From Streptomyces broussonetiae (GTDB lineage: Bacteria; Actinomycetota; Actinomycetes; Streptomycetales; Streptomycetaceae), in NCBI RefSeq assembly GCF_009796285.1, contig NZ_CP047020.1, forward strand, positions 4,340,001-4,404,000: a stretch of 64,000 nt of DNA, in the 5' to 3' direction. Under the pieces are notes generated by a model. That model worked only from the letters and a program-made list of their open reading frames with translations. It had not been told where the DNA came from and did no database searches. Positions 8,812-17,158 of the stretch are shown piece by piece; within the stretch, counting starts at the first letter, position 1, and each line of letters opens with the position of its first letter. Position numbers and translations under genes: made by a program.

Positions 8812-9690
8812 TCACTCCTTGCCGCGGACCACGGCGACTGGGCAGTGCGCGTGATGCAGCAGGGCCTGGCTGACCGAGCCGAGCCGCAGGCCGGTGAAGC
8901 CACCGCGTCCGCGCGCACCGGCCACGACCAGCTGCGCGTCGTGACTCGCTTCGATCAGCGCCGGGCGGATCCGGGAGCGCACCAGGCGCCGCTCCACCGT
9001 GACCTGGGGGTAGCGCGTCTGCCACGGCGACAGGGTGTCGTCCAGCAGCCTTTGCTCCTCCTCGCGGAGCCGGTCGATGTCGACCACCATGTTCAGCGGG
9101 TCGCCCGGCCCCTCGTAGGCCCGTTCGCTCCAGGTGTTCCACACGTGCAAGGCCAGCAGGTCCGCACCGCGCATCGACGCTTCGGCAAAGGCGAACTCGA
9201 CAGCTCGCTCGCCTGCCGGGGAGCCGTCCACCGCCAGCAGCACGGGACCGGTCGGGTTCGGCCTGCCCCGTACCACCAGCACCGGGCAGCGACCGTGGGC
9301 GGCCAGATGTACGGCGGTGGAACCGAGGAGCAGGCTGCCGAACGCGCCCAGCCCGCGGCTGCCCACCACGACGAGCGAGGCGGTGCGCGACGCGATCTCC
9401 AGCACCATCAGCGGCTCGCCGACGGTGGCCTCTCGGGTGAAGTCCACCTGCGGTGCGATCTCGCGTGCCCGTTGTCCGGCCTCGGCGAGCGTGCTGTCCA
9501 GCAGCTCGCGCACGCCCGCCCCGGCAGGATCCCAGGGCGGCCCACCAGGCGGTGGATGGATCGAGGGCCACCCGAAGGCATGCACCAGCCGCAGGCCGAC
9601 CCCGCTCAGCGCCGCCTCGCTTGCCGCCGTCTCGACCGCGTCCAGGCTGGACTGTGAGCCGTCGACTCCCACGACGACAGGTTTGGCCAT
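8812..9690 (-). CDS. Tandem universal stress protein (two UspA domains)
   Basis: The 292-residue protein contains two consecutive Usp domains (~1-145 and ~150-290). Each ends in the ATP-binding pattern GxxGxGxxxxxxxGS: GSRGLGAFGSLLLGS and GARGRGGFTGLRLGS. The ATG at 9690 is supported by an AGGAGG about 7 bases upstream. Such tandem Usp proteins are induced by oxygen limitation, starvation or redox stress in actinobacteria, and the neighbours here (rubrerythrin-like protein, metal ATPase) fit a stress theme. The gene diverges from the rubrerythrin-like gene. Confidence 0.93.
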   Translation of the reverse strand: MAKPVVVGVDGSQSSLDAVETAASEAALSGVGLRLVHAFGWPSIHPPPGGPPWDPAGAGVRELLDSTLAEAGQRAREIAPQVDFTREATVGEPLMVLEIASRTASLVVVGSRGLGAFGSLLLGSTAVHLAAHGRCPVLVVRGRPNPTGPVLLAVDGSPAGERAVEFAFAEASMRGADLLALHVWNTWSERAYEGPGDPLNMVVDIDRLREEEQRLLDDTLSPWQTRYPQVTVERRLVRSRIRPALIEASHDAQLVVAGARGRGGFTGLRLGSVSQALLHHAHCPVAVVRGKE

Positions 9691-9994
9691 GCCGCGCCTC
9701 CTCGCCAAGCCGACTCTAGGACCGCCCGCCCGGCTCTCGTCCGTCCTCCGCCACTGTGCCGCGCAGCGCATTGGCCCCGATGGCCCTCCCGGCAACCCCT
9801 GAGACAGCGATGCCGCACGTGCCCGTGGGCGTGCTCCCAGGTGCTGCCGTACCACCGCCGTCGCGGCAGCTCACCCGCGCCTGGTCACGTTCGGTCATCA
9901 CCCGGAAGGCCCAGCAGACACGGCATGGGTGCACCCGAACGGGTCCCATGAGGAAGGGGCGCTGTCACCCAAGGGGCCCCCGGAGGAGGAAGTC
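9691..9994. other. Divergent promoter region between the usp and rubrerythrin-like genes
   Basis: About 300 bp separate the two divergent starts. A GGCCCCGATGGCCC block near 9776 is partly palindromic and faintly resembles GGCC-rich boxes of hypoxia regulators, but the match is too weak to call. No coding region is seen. Confidence 0.4.
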
Positions 9995-10957
9995 GTGTTC
10001 CGCCACTCGATACGTACGCTCCTGGTCAGTCTGTGCGCGCTGACCGCGGCATCGCAGGCGGCCCCCGCCCTGGCCCTCGCCGCCCCGGCCGACCCCCACC
10101 CGCAGCAAGCCGCCCGGGCGCTTCACGCGCAGACGCTCACGGACCTCACCACCGCCATGAAGGGCGAGGCGTTCGCCCATGCCTCCTACAGCCTCTTCGG
10201 CACTCAAGCCGACGGCGCGGCCCACGCTGCCATCGGACGGCTCTTCCGGACCACGGCGCAGACCGAGCTGAACGAGCACCTGCACGAGGCAGCCACGCTG
10301 GCCGGAGTGGTCGGCACGAACGCGGCCAACCTGCGCCAGGCGATCAAGGGGGAGACGTACGAGCACCAGGTCATGTACCGCGGCTTCGCGACCCAAGCCC
10401 GGCAGGACGGGGACACGAAGGCCGCCGAGCTGTTCACGGAGATCGCCGCCGACGAGGGCCACCACCGCGATGCCTTCCGCACGGCGCTCGCAGCCGTGAC
10501 CTCCGGCCACGGCACCGTCCCGGCCCCGAGCGCCGCCAAGACGGTCGCGGTACCCGCCGGGCTGCCACAGGTGAGCGCCGCCCGCACGAAGACCAACCTG
10601 GACACCGCGATGCACGGCGAGGCCCTGGCCTACGCCAAGTACATGCTGTTCGCGGCGCAGGCGAAGCAGACCGGAAACCCCGCACTGGCCCGTCTGTGGG
10701 AAGGGACGGCCGCCGTCGAGCTGCACGAGCACTTCGCCGGCGAGGCGGTCCTGGCCGGGCGGGTGGGCACCACGAAGGCGAACCTGAACAAGGCCATCAC
10801 CGGGGAGCGCTCGGAGGCGACCACCATCTACCCGGGGTTCGCCAAGCAGGCGACCGCCGTCGGTGACACCGCCGCCGCCTCCTACTTCCGTAACACCGCC
10901 GCGGACGAGGCCCGACACGCCGCCGCCTTCCAGGCAGCGCTGAACCAGCTGCGCTGA
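9995..10957 (+). CDS. Secreted protein with two ferritin-like (rubrerythrin) diiron domains
   Basis: A 320-residue protein. The GTG at 9995 has GGAGGAGG just upstream and begins a classical signal peptide (RTLLVSLCALTAASQ...ALALA). Two ~130-residue four-helix repeats follow. Repeat 1 has the four expected metal-ligand stretches: EAFAH, ELNEH, ETYEH and EGHH. Repeat 2 keeps ELHEH and EARH but has EALAY and ERSEA in the other two, so its site may be altered. Rubrerythrins are usually cytoplasmic peroxidases; an exported duplicated form suggests extracellular peroxide or iron handling. No rubredoxin CxxC knuckles are present. The gene ends before a strong hairpin. Confidence 0.85.
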   Translation: MFRHSIRTLLVSLCALTAASQAAPALALAAPADPHPQQAARALHAQTLTDLTTAMKGEAFAHASYSLFGTQADGAAHAAIGRLFRTTAQTELNEHLHEAATLAGVVGTNAANLRQAIKGETYEHQVMYRGFATQARQDGDTKAAELFTEIAADEGHHRDAFRTALAAVTSGHGTVPAPSAAKTVAVPAGLPQVSAARTKTNLDTAMHGEALAYAKYMLFAAQAKQTGNPALARLWEGTAAVELHEHFAGEAVLAGRVGTTKANLNKAITGERSEATTIYPGFAKQATAVGDTAAASYFRNTAADEARHAAAFQAALNQLR

Positions 10958-10982
10958 GCGCCACGCCCTGGCTGAACCCCAT

Positions 10983-11017
10983 GGCGGCCAGGTGGCATCA
11001 GGAGCCACCTGGCCGCC
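10983..11017 (+). terminator. Intrinsic terminator after the rubrerythrin-like gene
   Basis: A perfect 14-bp inverted repeat (10983-10996 with 11004-11017) encloses a 7-base loop and lies 25 bases after the stop codon. Confidence 0.85.
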
Positions 11018-11192
11018 GTCGGTTTGAACGGTTTGGTGACCTCGTGACCGACTTGCGTGCCGGTACGACGCAGTGGCCCGGACAGCGCGATACAGGGACG
11101 AACGGGCCTGCCGTCGCATCCGGCGCGAGGGGCAGGCTGGATGTCGGGTACGGATATCTGATCTCACGGCCGGGGAGGACGGGCAACGGGCC

Positions 11193-11240
11193 TGGGCGCC
11201 AGGGACGCGGGCGTGGGCGCCAGGGACGCGGGCGTGGGCG
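11193..11240 (+). repeat. Tandem 21-bp direct repeat, 2.3 copies
   Basis: Two perfect copies of a 21-bp unit (11193-11213 and 11214-11234) and six bases of a third lie immediately before the putative start of the decayed ferredoxin gene. They may be a slippage product in non-functional DNA. Confidence 0.8.
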
Positions 11241-11472
11241 TGGCCGAGGAGACGCGGGTGCTGGTCGTCGAGGACGACCGGGGCATCGCGGAGGGCCGGG
11301 CGTGGTCGTCGGCCGGTCTGCTCCCCGATCTGCCCGAACTGATCGACCTCGACGAATGGGGTTACCCCATCCTGAAGACCGAGCGGTACCCGGCCATCTG
11401 CGCGCCCACGCCCGCCAAGCCGTCGCCGCCTGCCCCCGCCCGGCCCTCCACACCGACCGGCGCAGGCCATGA
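11240..11472 (+). pseudogene. Decayed ferredoxin-like gene (frameshifted, cysteines lost)
   Basis: From the GTG at 11240 one frame reads VLVVEDDRGIAEGRAW and then LIDLDEWGYPIL. This follows the pattern of small actinobacterial ferredoxins, but Gly and Trp stand where the first two cluster cysteines would be. The expected C-terminus (HLRAHARQAVAACP) continues in a different frame from about 11395 to the stop at 11472, so at least one frameshift separates the halves. Missing cysteines and the frameshift both argue that it makes no working ferredoxin. The call rests on pattern similarity alone; an alternative is chance resemblance plus the start of a response-regulator receiver domain. Confidence 0.4.
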
Positions 11473-11605
11473 CCAGCACACGCAAGCACCGTCTGTTCGG
11501 CCCTGAAACAGGGCCGGACGTCCTCTCCCGCCGACACCCGATGGCGCGATGTGCTGGAGGGGGACCGGCCCCACGATCGCCGCGCAGGACGGACCGAGGT
11601 ATGTC

Positions 11606-13936
11606 ATGACCCACCGCACGTTCACCGCCCAGCTGCGCCGCCTGACCGCAGCGGTCGTGTCGTCACGGCTCGAACCCGCTCTCCTGGCCGTCACCGCGGC
11701 GGCCCTGACAGCCGGCGGCATCGCCTGGCTCTCGGGGGCCGCCAGCCTCGCCGACCTCCTCTGGGCCCTGGGCACCCTGGCCGCCGTGCTCCCCGCGGTG
11801 GGATGGGTGCTTGCCTCATTGCGGCACGGACATGCGGGTGTCGACCTGATCGCCGTCCTCGCGCTGGGCGGCACCCTGGCCGTCCACGAATACCTGGCCG
11901 GCGCGCTGATCGCGCTGATGCTCGCCACCGGCCGCACCCTCGAAGCCGCGGCCCAGCGCCGCGCCTCCCACGACCTGCGTGCCCTGCTGGAGCACGCACC
12001 GCGCTCCGCGCGCCGCCGCACCGACGCCGGGGTGACCACGGTGCCACTTGCCGAGGTCGCAGTCGGTGATCTGCTCGTCGTCGGCCCCGGCGAGGTCGTC
12101 CCCGTCGACGGCCGGGTGGAGAACGCCGCCGCCGTCCTCGACGAGTTGGTACTCACTGGGGAGTCCCTCCAGATCGAGCGGGCACGGGATGAGCTGGTGC
12201 GCAGCGGCGTGGTCAACGCCGGAGGCGCCTTCGAACTGCGCGCCACCGCCACCGAGCCGAACAGCACCTATGCCGGGATCGTACGGCTGGCCCAGCAGGC
12301 CGGCGCCGAGTCCGCGCCAGTGGTACGGCTGGCCGACCGGTACGCGGCATGGTTTCTGCCGCTATCGCTCGTGGTGGCGGGACTGGCCTGGCTGATCAGC
12401 GGGAACCCCGTGCGCGCAGTCGCCGTCCTGGTGGTCGCCACTCCCTGTCCGCTGCTGCTGGCCGCTCCTGTCGCGATCGTCTCGGGACTCTCTCGCGCCT
12501 CCCGCCTTGGCGTCGTCATTCGTGACGGCGGAGCGCTGGAGAACCTCGGCCGCGCCCGCACCCTGCTGCTGGACAAGACCGGCACCCTCACCCGCGGCCG
12601 CCCCCGCGTCCTCGACGTCATCGCCGCCCCGGACGTCAGACCCACCGAAGTCCTCCGCCTGGCGGCCTCACTCGACCAGTACTCGCCCCACGTCCTCGCC
12701 CAGGCCATCGTCGACACCGCCCGGGAACGCGGAATGACGCTCTCGGTCCCGACGGACGTCACCGAGGAACCGGGCCGGGGCGCCACCGGCACCGTGGACG
12801 GGCACCAGATCTCAATCGGCCGTACGGGGGCCGCGACCGCCCGGCCCGACTGGGCGAAGGCGGTCGACACCCGCGCCCTTCTCGACGGCGCGACCGTCGC
12901 CTGGCTCACCGTCGACGGACACCTGACCGGCGCCGTACTCCTGCGCGACCCCCTGCGCCACGACGCCCCGCGCACCCTGCGCTACCTGCGTGCGGCAGGC
13001 TTCGAACGGCTACTGATGCTCACCGGCGACCGCGCCGCACCCGCCCATGAAGTCGCCGCCGTCCTCGGTCTGGACGACGTCCGCGCCGAACTCTCCCCGG
13101 CCGACAAGGTCGCCGCCGTACGCGCCGAACGCGAGCACGCCGTCACCGTGATGGTCGGCGACGGCGTCAACGACGCCCCCGCCCTCGCCGCCGCCGACAT
13201 CGGCGTCGCCATGGGCGCCCGCGGCTCCACCGCCTCCTCCGAAGCCGCCGACATCGTCCTGGCCACCGACCGCGTCGACCGCCTCGCCGACGCCGTCACC
13301 ATCGCGCAACGCGCCCGGCACATCGCCGTACAAAGCGCCCTCGGCGGCATGCTCATGTCCCTGGCCGCCATGGCCGCCGCCGCGGCCGGTCTCCTCCCGC
13401 CTGCCGCCGGCGCCCTGCTCCAGGAGGGGATCGACGTCGTCGTCATTCTCAACGCCCTGCGCGCGCTGCGCGTCGACCAAGCCACGCGACCGGTCCTCAC
13501 CCCCGCCGCCGAGGCCCTCATCCACCGCTTCGCCGCCGAACACTACGACCTCCAGGACGTCCTCGACTCCGTACGCGACGCAGCCGACCGCCTCTCCGAC
13601 AGCTCCGGCCCAACGGCACTGGCGGCCGTGGAGGAGACACACCGGCTGCTGAACGAGCGGCTGCTGCCCCACGAGCACGCCGAGGAACACCAGCTCTACC
13701 CAGCCCTGGCCCCCACACTCGGCGGACCCGAGGCCACCGCCACCATGAGCCGCGCCCACACCGAGATCGAACGCCTCTCCCGCCGCATCGCCACCCACCT
13801 GCAACTGGCTCACGCAAGCGAGGGCCTCTCCTCCGAACAACTCGACGACCTGCGCTCCTGCCTCTACGGCCTCAACACCGTCCTACGCCTGCACTTCACC
13901 CAGGAAGAGGAGAACTACTTCTCCCTCGCTCCGTGA
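11606..13936 (+). CDS. P1B-5-type heavy-metal ATPase with C-terminal hemerythrin-like domain
   Basis: This is a 776-residue metal-transporting P-type ATPase. In order it has membrane helices from ~25, the actuator motif TGES, the metal-site motif TPCP (~279-282), the phosphorylation motif DKTGT with Asp323, an SPH nucleotide-binding motif in place of the usual HP pair, and the hinge GDGVNDAPA (from ~518). The last ~140 residues form a hemerythrin-like domain with PHEHAEEH (~687), a further His in SRAHTEIE and HFTQEEE at the end. TPC plus a hemerythrin domain is the signature of the P1B-5 group, represented by the Ni/Fe exporter Nia of Sinorhizobium. There is no N-terminal CxxC domain. The ATG at 11606 follows GAGG. 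Export of Fe(II), Ni(II) or Co(II) is likely. Confidence 0.9.
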   Translation: MTHRTFTAQLRRLTAAVVSSRLEPALLAVTAAALTAGGIAWLSGAASLADLLWALGTLAAVLPAVGWVLASLRHGHAGVDLIAVLALGGTLAVHEYLAGALIALMLATGRTLEAAAQRRASHDLRALLEHAPRSARRRTDAGVTTVPLAEVAVGDLLVVGPGEVVPVDGRVENAAAVLDELVLTGESLQIERARDELVRSGVVNAGGAFELRATATEPNSTYAGIVRLAQQAGAESAPVVRLADRYAAWFLPLSLVVAGLAWLISGNPVRAVAVLVVATPCPLLLAAPVAIVSGLSRASRLGVVIRDGGALENLGRARTLLLDKTGTLTRGRPRVLDVIAAPDVRPTEVLRLAASLDQYSPHVLAQAIVDTARERGMTLSVPTDVTEEPGRGATGTVDGHQISIGRTGAATARPDWAKAVDTRALLDGATVAWLTVDGHLTGAVLLRDPLRHDAPRTLRYLRAAGFERLLMLTGDRAAPAHEVAAVLGLDDVRAELSPADKVAAVRAEREHAVTVMVGDGVNDAPALAAADIGVAMGARGSTASSEAADIVLATDRVDRLADAVTIAQRARHIAVQSALGGMLMSLAAMAAAAAGLLPPAAGALLQEGIDVVVILNALRALRVDQATRPVLTPAAEALIHRFAAEHYDLQDVLDSVRDAADRLSDSSGPTALAAVEETHRLLNERLLPHEHAEEHQLYPALAPTLGGPEATATMSRAHTEIERLSRRIATHLQLAHASEGLSSEQLDDLRSCLYGLNTVLRLHFTQEEENYFSLAP

Positions 13937-14009
13937 AGAACAGCATCAGGAGGGACTGCCGACAAGCGAGCGGCCGTCCGGCTCACCACCGCCAGGAATC
14001 GCGGCGTAC

Positions 14010-14399
14010 ATGACAGATTTTCGGCCGAGACGCGCGGTAACGGCACTCGGCCTGCTGGGCATCGCCCTGATCCACTTGCTCGACCTGCCCGGCAAGCTCA
14101 AGGAGACCCTTTACCTTGGAGCCGCGTACATCCTGCTCATCGTCGCGAGCGTGGGGGTAGCGGAGTATCCGATGCGGCGCCGTGACCGCCGGGCCCGGCC
14201 GGCCGCGACCGTGCTCGCCGCAGCCGTACTCCTCGGTTGCGTGGTCAACCGCAGCGTCGGTCTCCCGGGGGCCATGGACGACATCGGCAACTGGCTGGAA
14301 CCGCTGGGGCCGGCCTCTGTGTTCGTCGAGGCAGTCGTGGTGGTCCTGGGGCTGTCGGGTCTCGTGGACTCGATGGCGCGCGGGTCCACCGACGTCTGA
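14010..14399 (+). CDS. Small four-helix membrane protein, unknown function
   Basis: A 129-residue protein with four predicted membrane segments (~10-25, 34-50, 65-80, 100-118) joined by a basic loop (RRRDRRARP). It resembles small integral membrane proteins often found beside stress and metal genes in Streptomyces, but I recognise no family motif. It lies 73 bp after the metal ATPase on the same strand and may be co-transcribed. An AGGA about 10 bases upstream is a weak ribosome binding site. Confidence 0.65.
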   Translation: MTDFRPRRAVTALGLLGIALIHLLDLPGKLKETLYLGAAYILLIVASVGVAEYPMRRRDRRARPAATVLAAAVLLGCVVNRSVGLPGAMDDIGNWLEPLGPASVFVEAVVVVLGLSGLVDSMARGSTDV

Positions 14400-14440
14400 A
14401 CACCTACCTGACGCACTGTCGGTTCGCTGGCGCGGCCGCG

Positions 14441-15079
14441 CTATCTGCTCCAGCTGGAGACCAGGTGGACTCCGGCGAGCGCGACGACCAGACCCCCGCC
14501 CAGCGCCACCGCCAGCAGAGACCAGCGTCCGGCACGCCACGGGGCGGCGATCCCGTGGCGTGCCGGACGGCGGCGCAGGTCGGCGCCGACCAGGCTCGGC
14601 AGGCGCCATACGTAGGCGAGGACGTGCACGGTCATGACGGCGGCCCAGCAGACGAAGCTCGCTTTGTGCAGCAGGAGCACCGGAACCGGGCCGGTCCCCG
14701 GGCCAAGCAGGGCCAGCGCCACTCCCGTGCCGAGGACGGCGATGCTCGTGGCGACGACCAGCGGGCCGAGCACGCGCAACAGCGGTGCCGGCGGCCCCTT
14801 GCGGCGGTACGCGGGCGATCCCGTGTAGTAGCGGTAGAACCGGTAGCCGGTCGATCCGATCTTGAGGCAGACCGGGCCGGTCAACAGCAGTCCGACGAAG
14901 AAGTGCAGCGTGAGGAGTTGCCCGAGGAAGAGGACGGGGACGCCCTCGACGGCGAACAGGACCAGCAGCACCGCGCCGGTCGCGGCGGTCAGCCGCTCGT
15001 TCCCCTCCGGCCCGCCGGGCGTCGTGCCGGTCCGCTCGAACGTGCCGTCCACCGGTGTCCTGCCGCCGATCACAGTCAC
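14441..15079 (-). CDS. Cytochrome b561-like / DUF4405-like membrane protein
   Basis: This 212-residue protein has about five membrane segments with histidines placed inside helices (LTLHFFVGLLLTGPV, LLLHKASFVCWAAVMTVHVL, AGVHLVSSWS). Paired in-membrane histidines are typical of heme-b-binding b561-like or DUF4405 proteins. A basic Tyr-rich loop (YRFYRYYTG) follows the second helix. Start GTG at 15079. A redox role in the membrane is plausible, but whether heme is bound cannot be decided by eye. It converges on the preceding small membrane protein. Confidence 0.65.
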   Translation of the reverse strand: MTVIGGRTPVDGTFERTGTTPGGPEGNERLTAATGAVLLVLFAVEGVPVLFLGQLLTLHFFVGLLLTGPVCLKIGSTGYRFYRYYTGSPAYRRKGPPAPLLRVLGPLVVATSIAVLGTGVALALLGPGTGPVPVLLLHKASFVCWAAVMTVHVLAYVWRLPSLVGADLRRRPARHGIAAPWRAGRWSLLAVALGGGLVVALAGVHLVSSWSR

Positions 15080-15613
15080 TCGTCCGTCCTCCTGGTGATC
15101 AGGCCCCGCCCGGCCCGGATGGCAGTGCTCTCGCTACTCCCGCGCCGTGCGCTGGAGCGGGCAGAAGTATGACTGACGTGCGGTGAAGAACTGGATCACG
15201 TCCCCGGCGGGCGGCTGCCGGTCCGCTGCATCGCGTCACATTGGGATTCGATCCGCCCTGCGTCAGCCACATGAAATCCGGCTCCGCGCGGTCGCGCGAC
15301 AGGCCGGAGTACTCGGCGGCGTCGGCAGCGATACAGCGGCACCACCACCCTGCTGTTCCTCTTTGTCGCCCGCGCGAAGTGGCGCACGCCCGTGCGGCAC
15401 GCGAGGAAGCCCCGCCCCAGAGTTCATCGACCACCCCCGCGCCGGCGCCCCAGGCGACCACGGCGACGGGGCGGTGAACCTTGCAGACCGTCCGGATGAA
15501 CACCTCTCGCCGACCCGACAATTTTTACAAGATGTAGTAGTTTGCGGATCGGCCGGAGCCGCCCGCGAGCGTCGCCCGGAGCCCGACCCTGCATTCCAAG
15601 CCAAAGGCCATCG
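15080..15613. other. Interval upstream of uppP
   Basis: About 530 bp with no convincing gene. The open frame on the minus strand (15099-15521) has no family resemblance and no good ribosome binding site. The right end carries the BlaI-like operator and presumably the uppP promoter. Confidence 0.5.
15526..15539 (+). promoter_or_regulatory. BlaI/MecI-like operator in front of uppP
   Basis: TACAAGATGTAGTA has the TACA/TGTA dyad of BlaI-family operators. The 12-mer TGTAGTAGTTTG (15533-15544) recurs, in inverse orientation, in the promoter of the blaI-like gene of this window (24545-24556). It lies 75 bp upstream of the uppP start in a locally AT-rich stretch. Confidence 0.6.
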
Positions 15614-16534
15614 ATGTCCGTTCTGACCTATCCCGAAGCCGTGGGCGTAGGCCTGCTGCAAGGCGTCACCGAGCTGTTCCCCGTCTCCAGCCTGGGGCAC
15701 AGCATCCTGATACCCGCACTGCTGGGCGGGCACTGGAAGCACGACCTGGACGTATCCGCCGACGGATCCCTCTACCTCAACGAGCTGGTCGGCCTCCACC
15801 TGGCCACCGCGCTCGCGCTCGTCGTCTACTTCTGGCGGGACTGGGTCCGCGTGATCAAGGGCCTCACGACCTCGGTCACCCAGCGCCGCATCCAGACCGT
15901 GGACCAGAAGCTCGCCTGGCTGATCGTCACCGCGTGCGTCCCGGTCGCCGTCGCCGGCGTCGCCCTCGACAAGGTGTTCCGCACGACGCTCGGCAAGCCC
16001 GTCCCCACCGCGATCTTCCTGGCGCTCAACGGCATCGTGCTCTTCGTCACCGAGCAGCTGCGGCGCGGTGGGTCCGGCCGCAGGCGGGCCAGGGCCTCGG
16101 TCGCCCCCGGGGAGGAGCATCTGTCGGCGGACGAGCAGTCGGACCTGCGGATCACCCGGATGACCATCCGCCAGGCCGTGACGATCGGCGCTGCCCAGAT
16201 CCTCGCCCTGCTGCCCGGCATCAGCCGCTCCGGTTCCACCATCAGCGCGGGCATCTTCAAGGGCCTGGGCCACGAGGACTCGGCCCGGTTCGCGTTCCTG
16301 CTCGCCACGCCGGTCATCGGCGGCGCCGCGCTGCTCAAGCTGCCGCCGCTGCTCGGGCCGCAGGGCAACGGCCTGCGCGGTCCGCTGCTGGCGGGCAGCG
16401 TCGCCGCGTTCGTGGCGGCCTATCTCGCGACCCGCTTTCTGGTGAAGTACTTCGAGAACCGCACCCTCATCCCGTTCGCCGTCTACTGCTCGGTGGCCGG
16501 TCTGGGCAGCCTCGCGTACTTCACGCTGGCGTGA
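15614..16534 (+). CDS. uppP: Undecaprenyl-diphosphatase (BacA/UppP family)
   Basis: This 306-residue membrane enzyme dephosphorylates undecaprenyl diphosphate to recycle the lipid carrier for peptidoglycan synthesis; extra copies give bacitracin resistance. The two signature regions are present: GVTELFPVSSLGH (~17-29, family consensus EGxTEFLPVSSxGH) and PGISRSGST (~201-209) with the catalytic-site Ser/Arg. About eight hydrophobic segments span the protein. An insertion of ~25 charged residues (RRGGSGRRRARAS...) lies in the loop before the second motif. The ribosome binding site is weak. The BlaI-like operator upstream suggests inducible expression under wall stress. Confidence 0.93.
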   Translation: MSVLTYPEAVGVGLLQGVTELFPVSSLGHSILIPALLGGHWKHDLDVSADGSLYLNELVGLHLATALALVVYFWRDWVRVIKGLTTSVTQRRIQTVDQKLAWLIVTACVPVAVAGVALDKVFRTTLGKPVPTAIFLALNGIVLFVTEQLRRGGSGRRRARASVAPGEEHLSADEQSDLRITRMTIRQAVTIGAAQILALLPGISRSGSTISAGIFKGLGHEDSARFAFLLATPVIGGAALLKLPPLLGPQGNGLRGPLLAGSVAAFVAAYLATRFLVKYFENRTLIPFAVYCSVAGLGSLAYFTLA

Positions 16535-16566
16535 CGGACCGGGCATCCGGCCCGCACATCAGCGTA

Positions 16567-16582
16567 TGTAACAGATGCTACA
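16567..16582 (+). promoter_or_regulatory. Palindromic operator candidate before the chrB-like gene
   Basis: TGTAACAGATGCTACA is an imperfect 16-bp palindrome (TGTA-N8-TACA) located 9 bp before the GTG of the ChrB-like gene. Autoregulation by ChrB, or a second BlaI-type site, are both possible. The spacing to the start codon would suit a leaderless or very short leader transcript. Confidence 0.45.
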
Positions 16583-16591
16583 TTCCACAGC

Positions 16592-17158
16592 GTGTCGGCT
16601 GTGGAACCGGCGAGTCGCTGGCTCGTCCTCGTGATCAAACTGCCTGCCCAGCCGTCGCGGCATCGCGTGGCGGTCTGGCGGGCGCTGCGCAGGATCGGCG
16701 CGCTCACGCTCGGGCAGGGGATCTGGGCCGTGCCGGACGTGCCGGTCTTCGCCGACGGCGTCGCGCGGGCGGTCGCGCTGACCGAGCGGGCCGGCGGCCA
16801 GGTCGTGACGCTGGACGCCTCCGGGCGCGGCCCGCAGGATGCCGCAAGGCTCCAGGAGATGTTCGGTGCCGCCCGGTCGGCGAACTGGGCGGAGTTCCTG
16901 GCCGAGTGCGCCGAGTTCGAGGCGGAGATCACCAAGGAGATCCGTATCGCCAAGTTCACGCTCGCCGAACTGGAGGAAGAGGAGCAGTCGCTGGAGCGGC
17001 TGCGACGGTGGCACCGGGACCTGACGGCACGCGACGTGTTCGGGACCTGCGAGGCAGCCGAGGCCGGCGAGCGGCTCAAGCGGTGCGCGGTCATCTGCGA
17101 GGACTACGCCGAGCGCGTCTTCGCCGCCTTGCACCAGGTCCCGGGGACGGAACGGTGA
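16592..17158 (+). CDS. ChrB N-terminal-domain regulator
   Basis: The 188-residue protein matches the N-terminal domain of ChrB (WLVLVIKLPAQPS..VWRALRRIGA...GIWAVPD), followed by a long charged helical stretch (EEEEQSLERLRRWHRDL). Full ChrB proteins carry a further C-terminal domain that is absent here. In chromate operons ChrB acts as a chromate-responsive regulator. Here the partner is an MFS transporter, not ChrA, so the inducer may differ. No ribosome binding site precedes the GTG at 16592, consistent with a leaderless mRNA. Its stop overlaps the MFS start (GTGA). Confidence 0.8.
   Translation: MSAVEPASRWLVLVIKLPAQPSRHRVAVWRALRRIGALTLGQGIWAVPDVPVFADGVARAVALTERAGGQVVTLDASGRGPQDAARLQEMFGAARSANWAEFLAECAEFEAEITKEIRIAKFTLAELEEEEQSLERLRRWHRDLTARDVFGTCEAAEAGERLKRCAVICEDYAERVFAALHQVPGTER

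Larger units (their letters stand above)
11018..11605. other. Interval before the metal ATPase gene
   Basis: Apart from the 21-bp tandem repeat and the ferredoxin-like remnant, nothing convincing is seen. A GAGG ribosome binding site for the ATPase lies at 11596-11599. Confidence 0.5.

Noticed and set aside
9770..9792. GGCC-rich partial palindrome as a hypoxia (DevR/OsdR-like) box between usp and the rubrerythrin-like gene
   Set aside because: Match to any consensus is too loose by eye in 70+ percent GC DNA.
11193..11240. Short repeat array as a possible CRISPR
   Set aside because: Only 2.3 adjacent copies with no spacers; it is a tandem duplication. No CRISPR array or cas gene is seen in the window.
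15240..15260. GGATTCGATCC near 15243 and again near 8491, resembling a tRNA T-arm
   Set aside because: No stem partners at tRNA spacing at either place; too short to call a second tRNA remnant.
15099..15521. 140-codon minus-strand open frame before uppP
   Set aside because: No family pattern, poor start, low-complexity composition; treated as non-coding.
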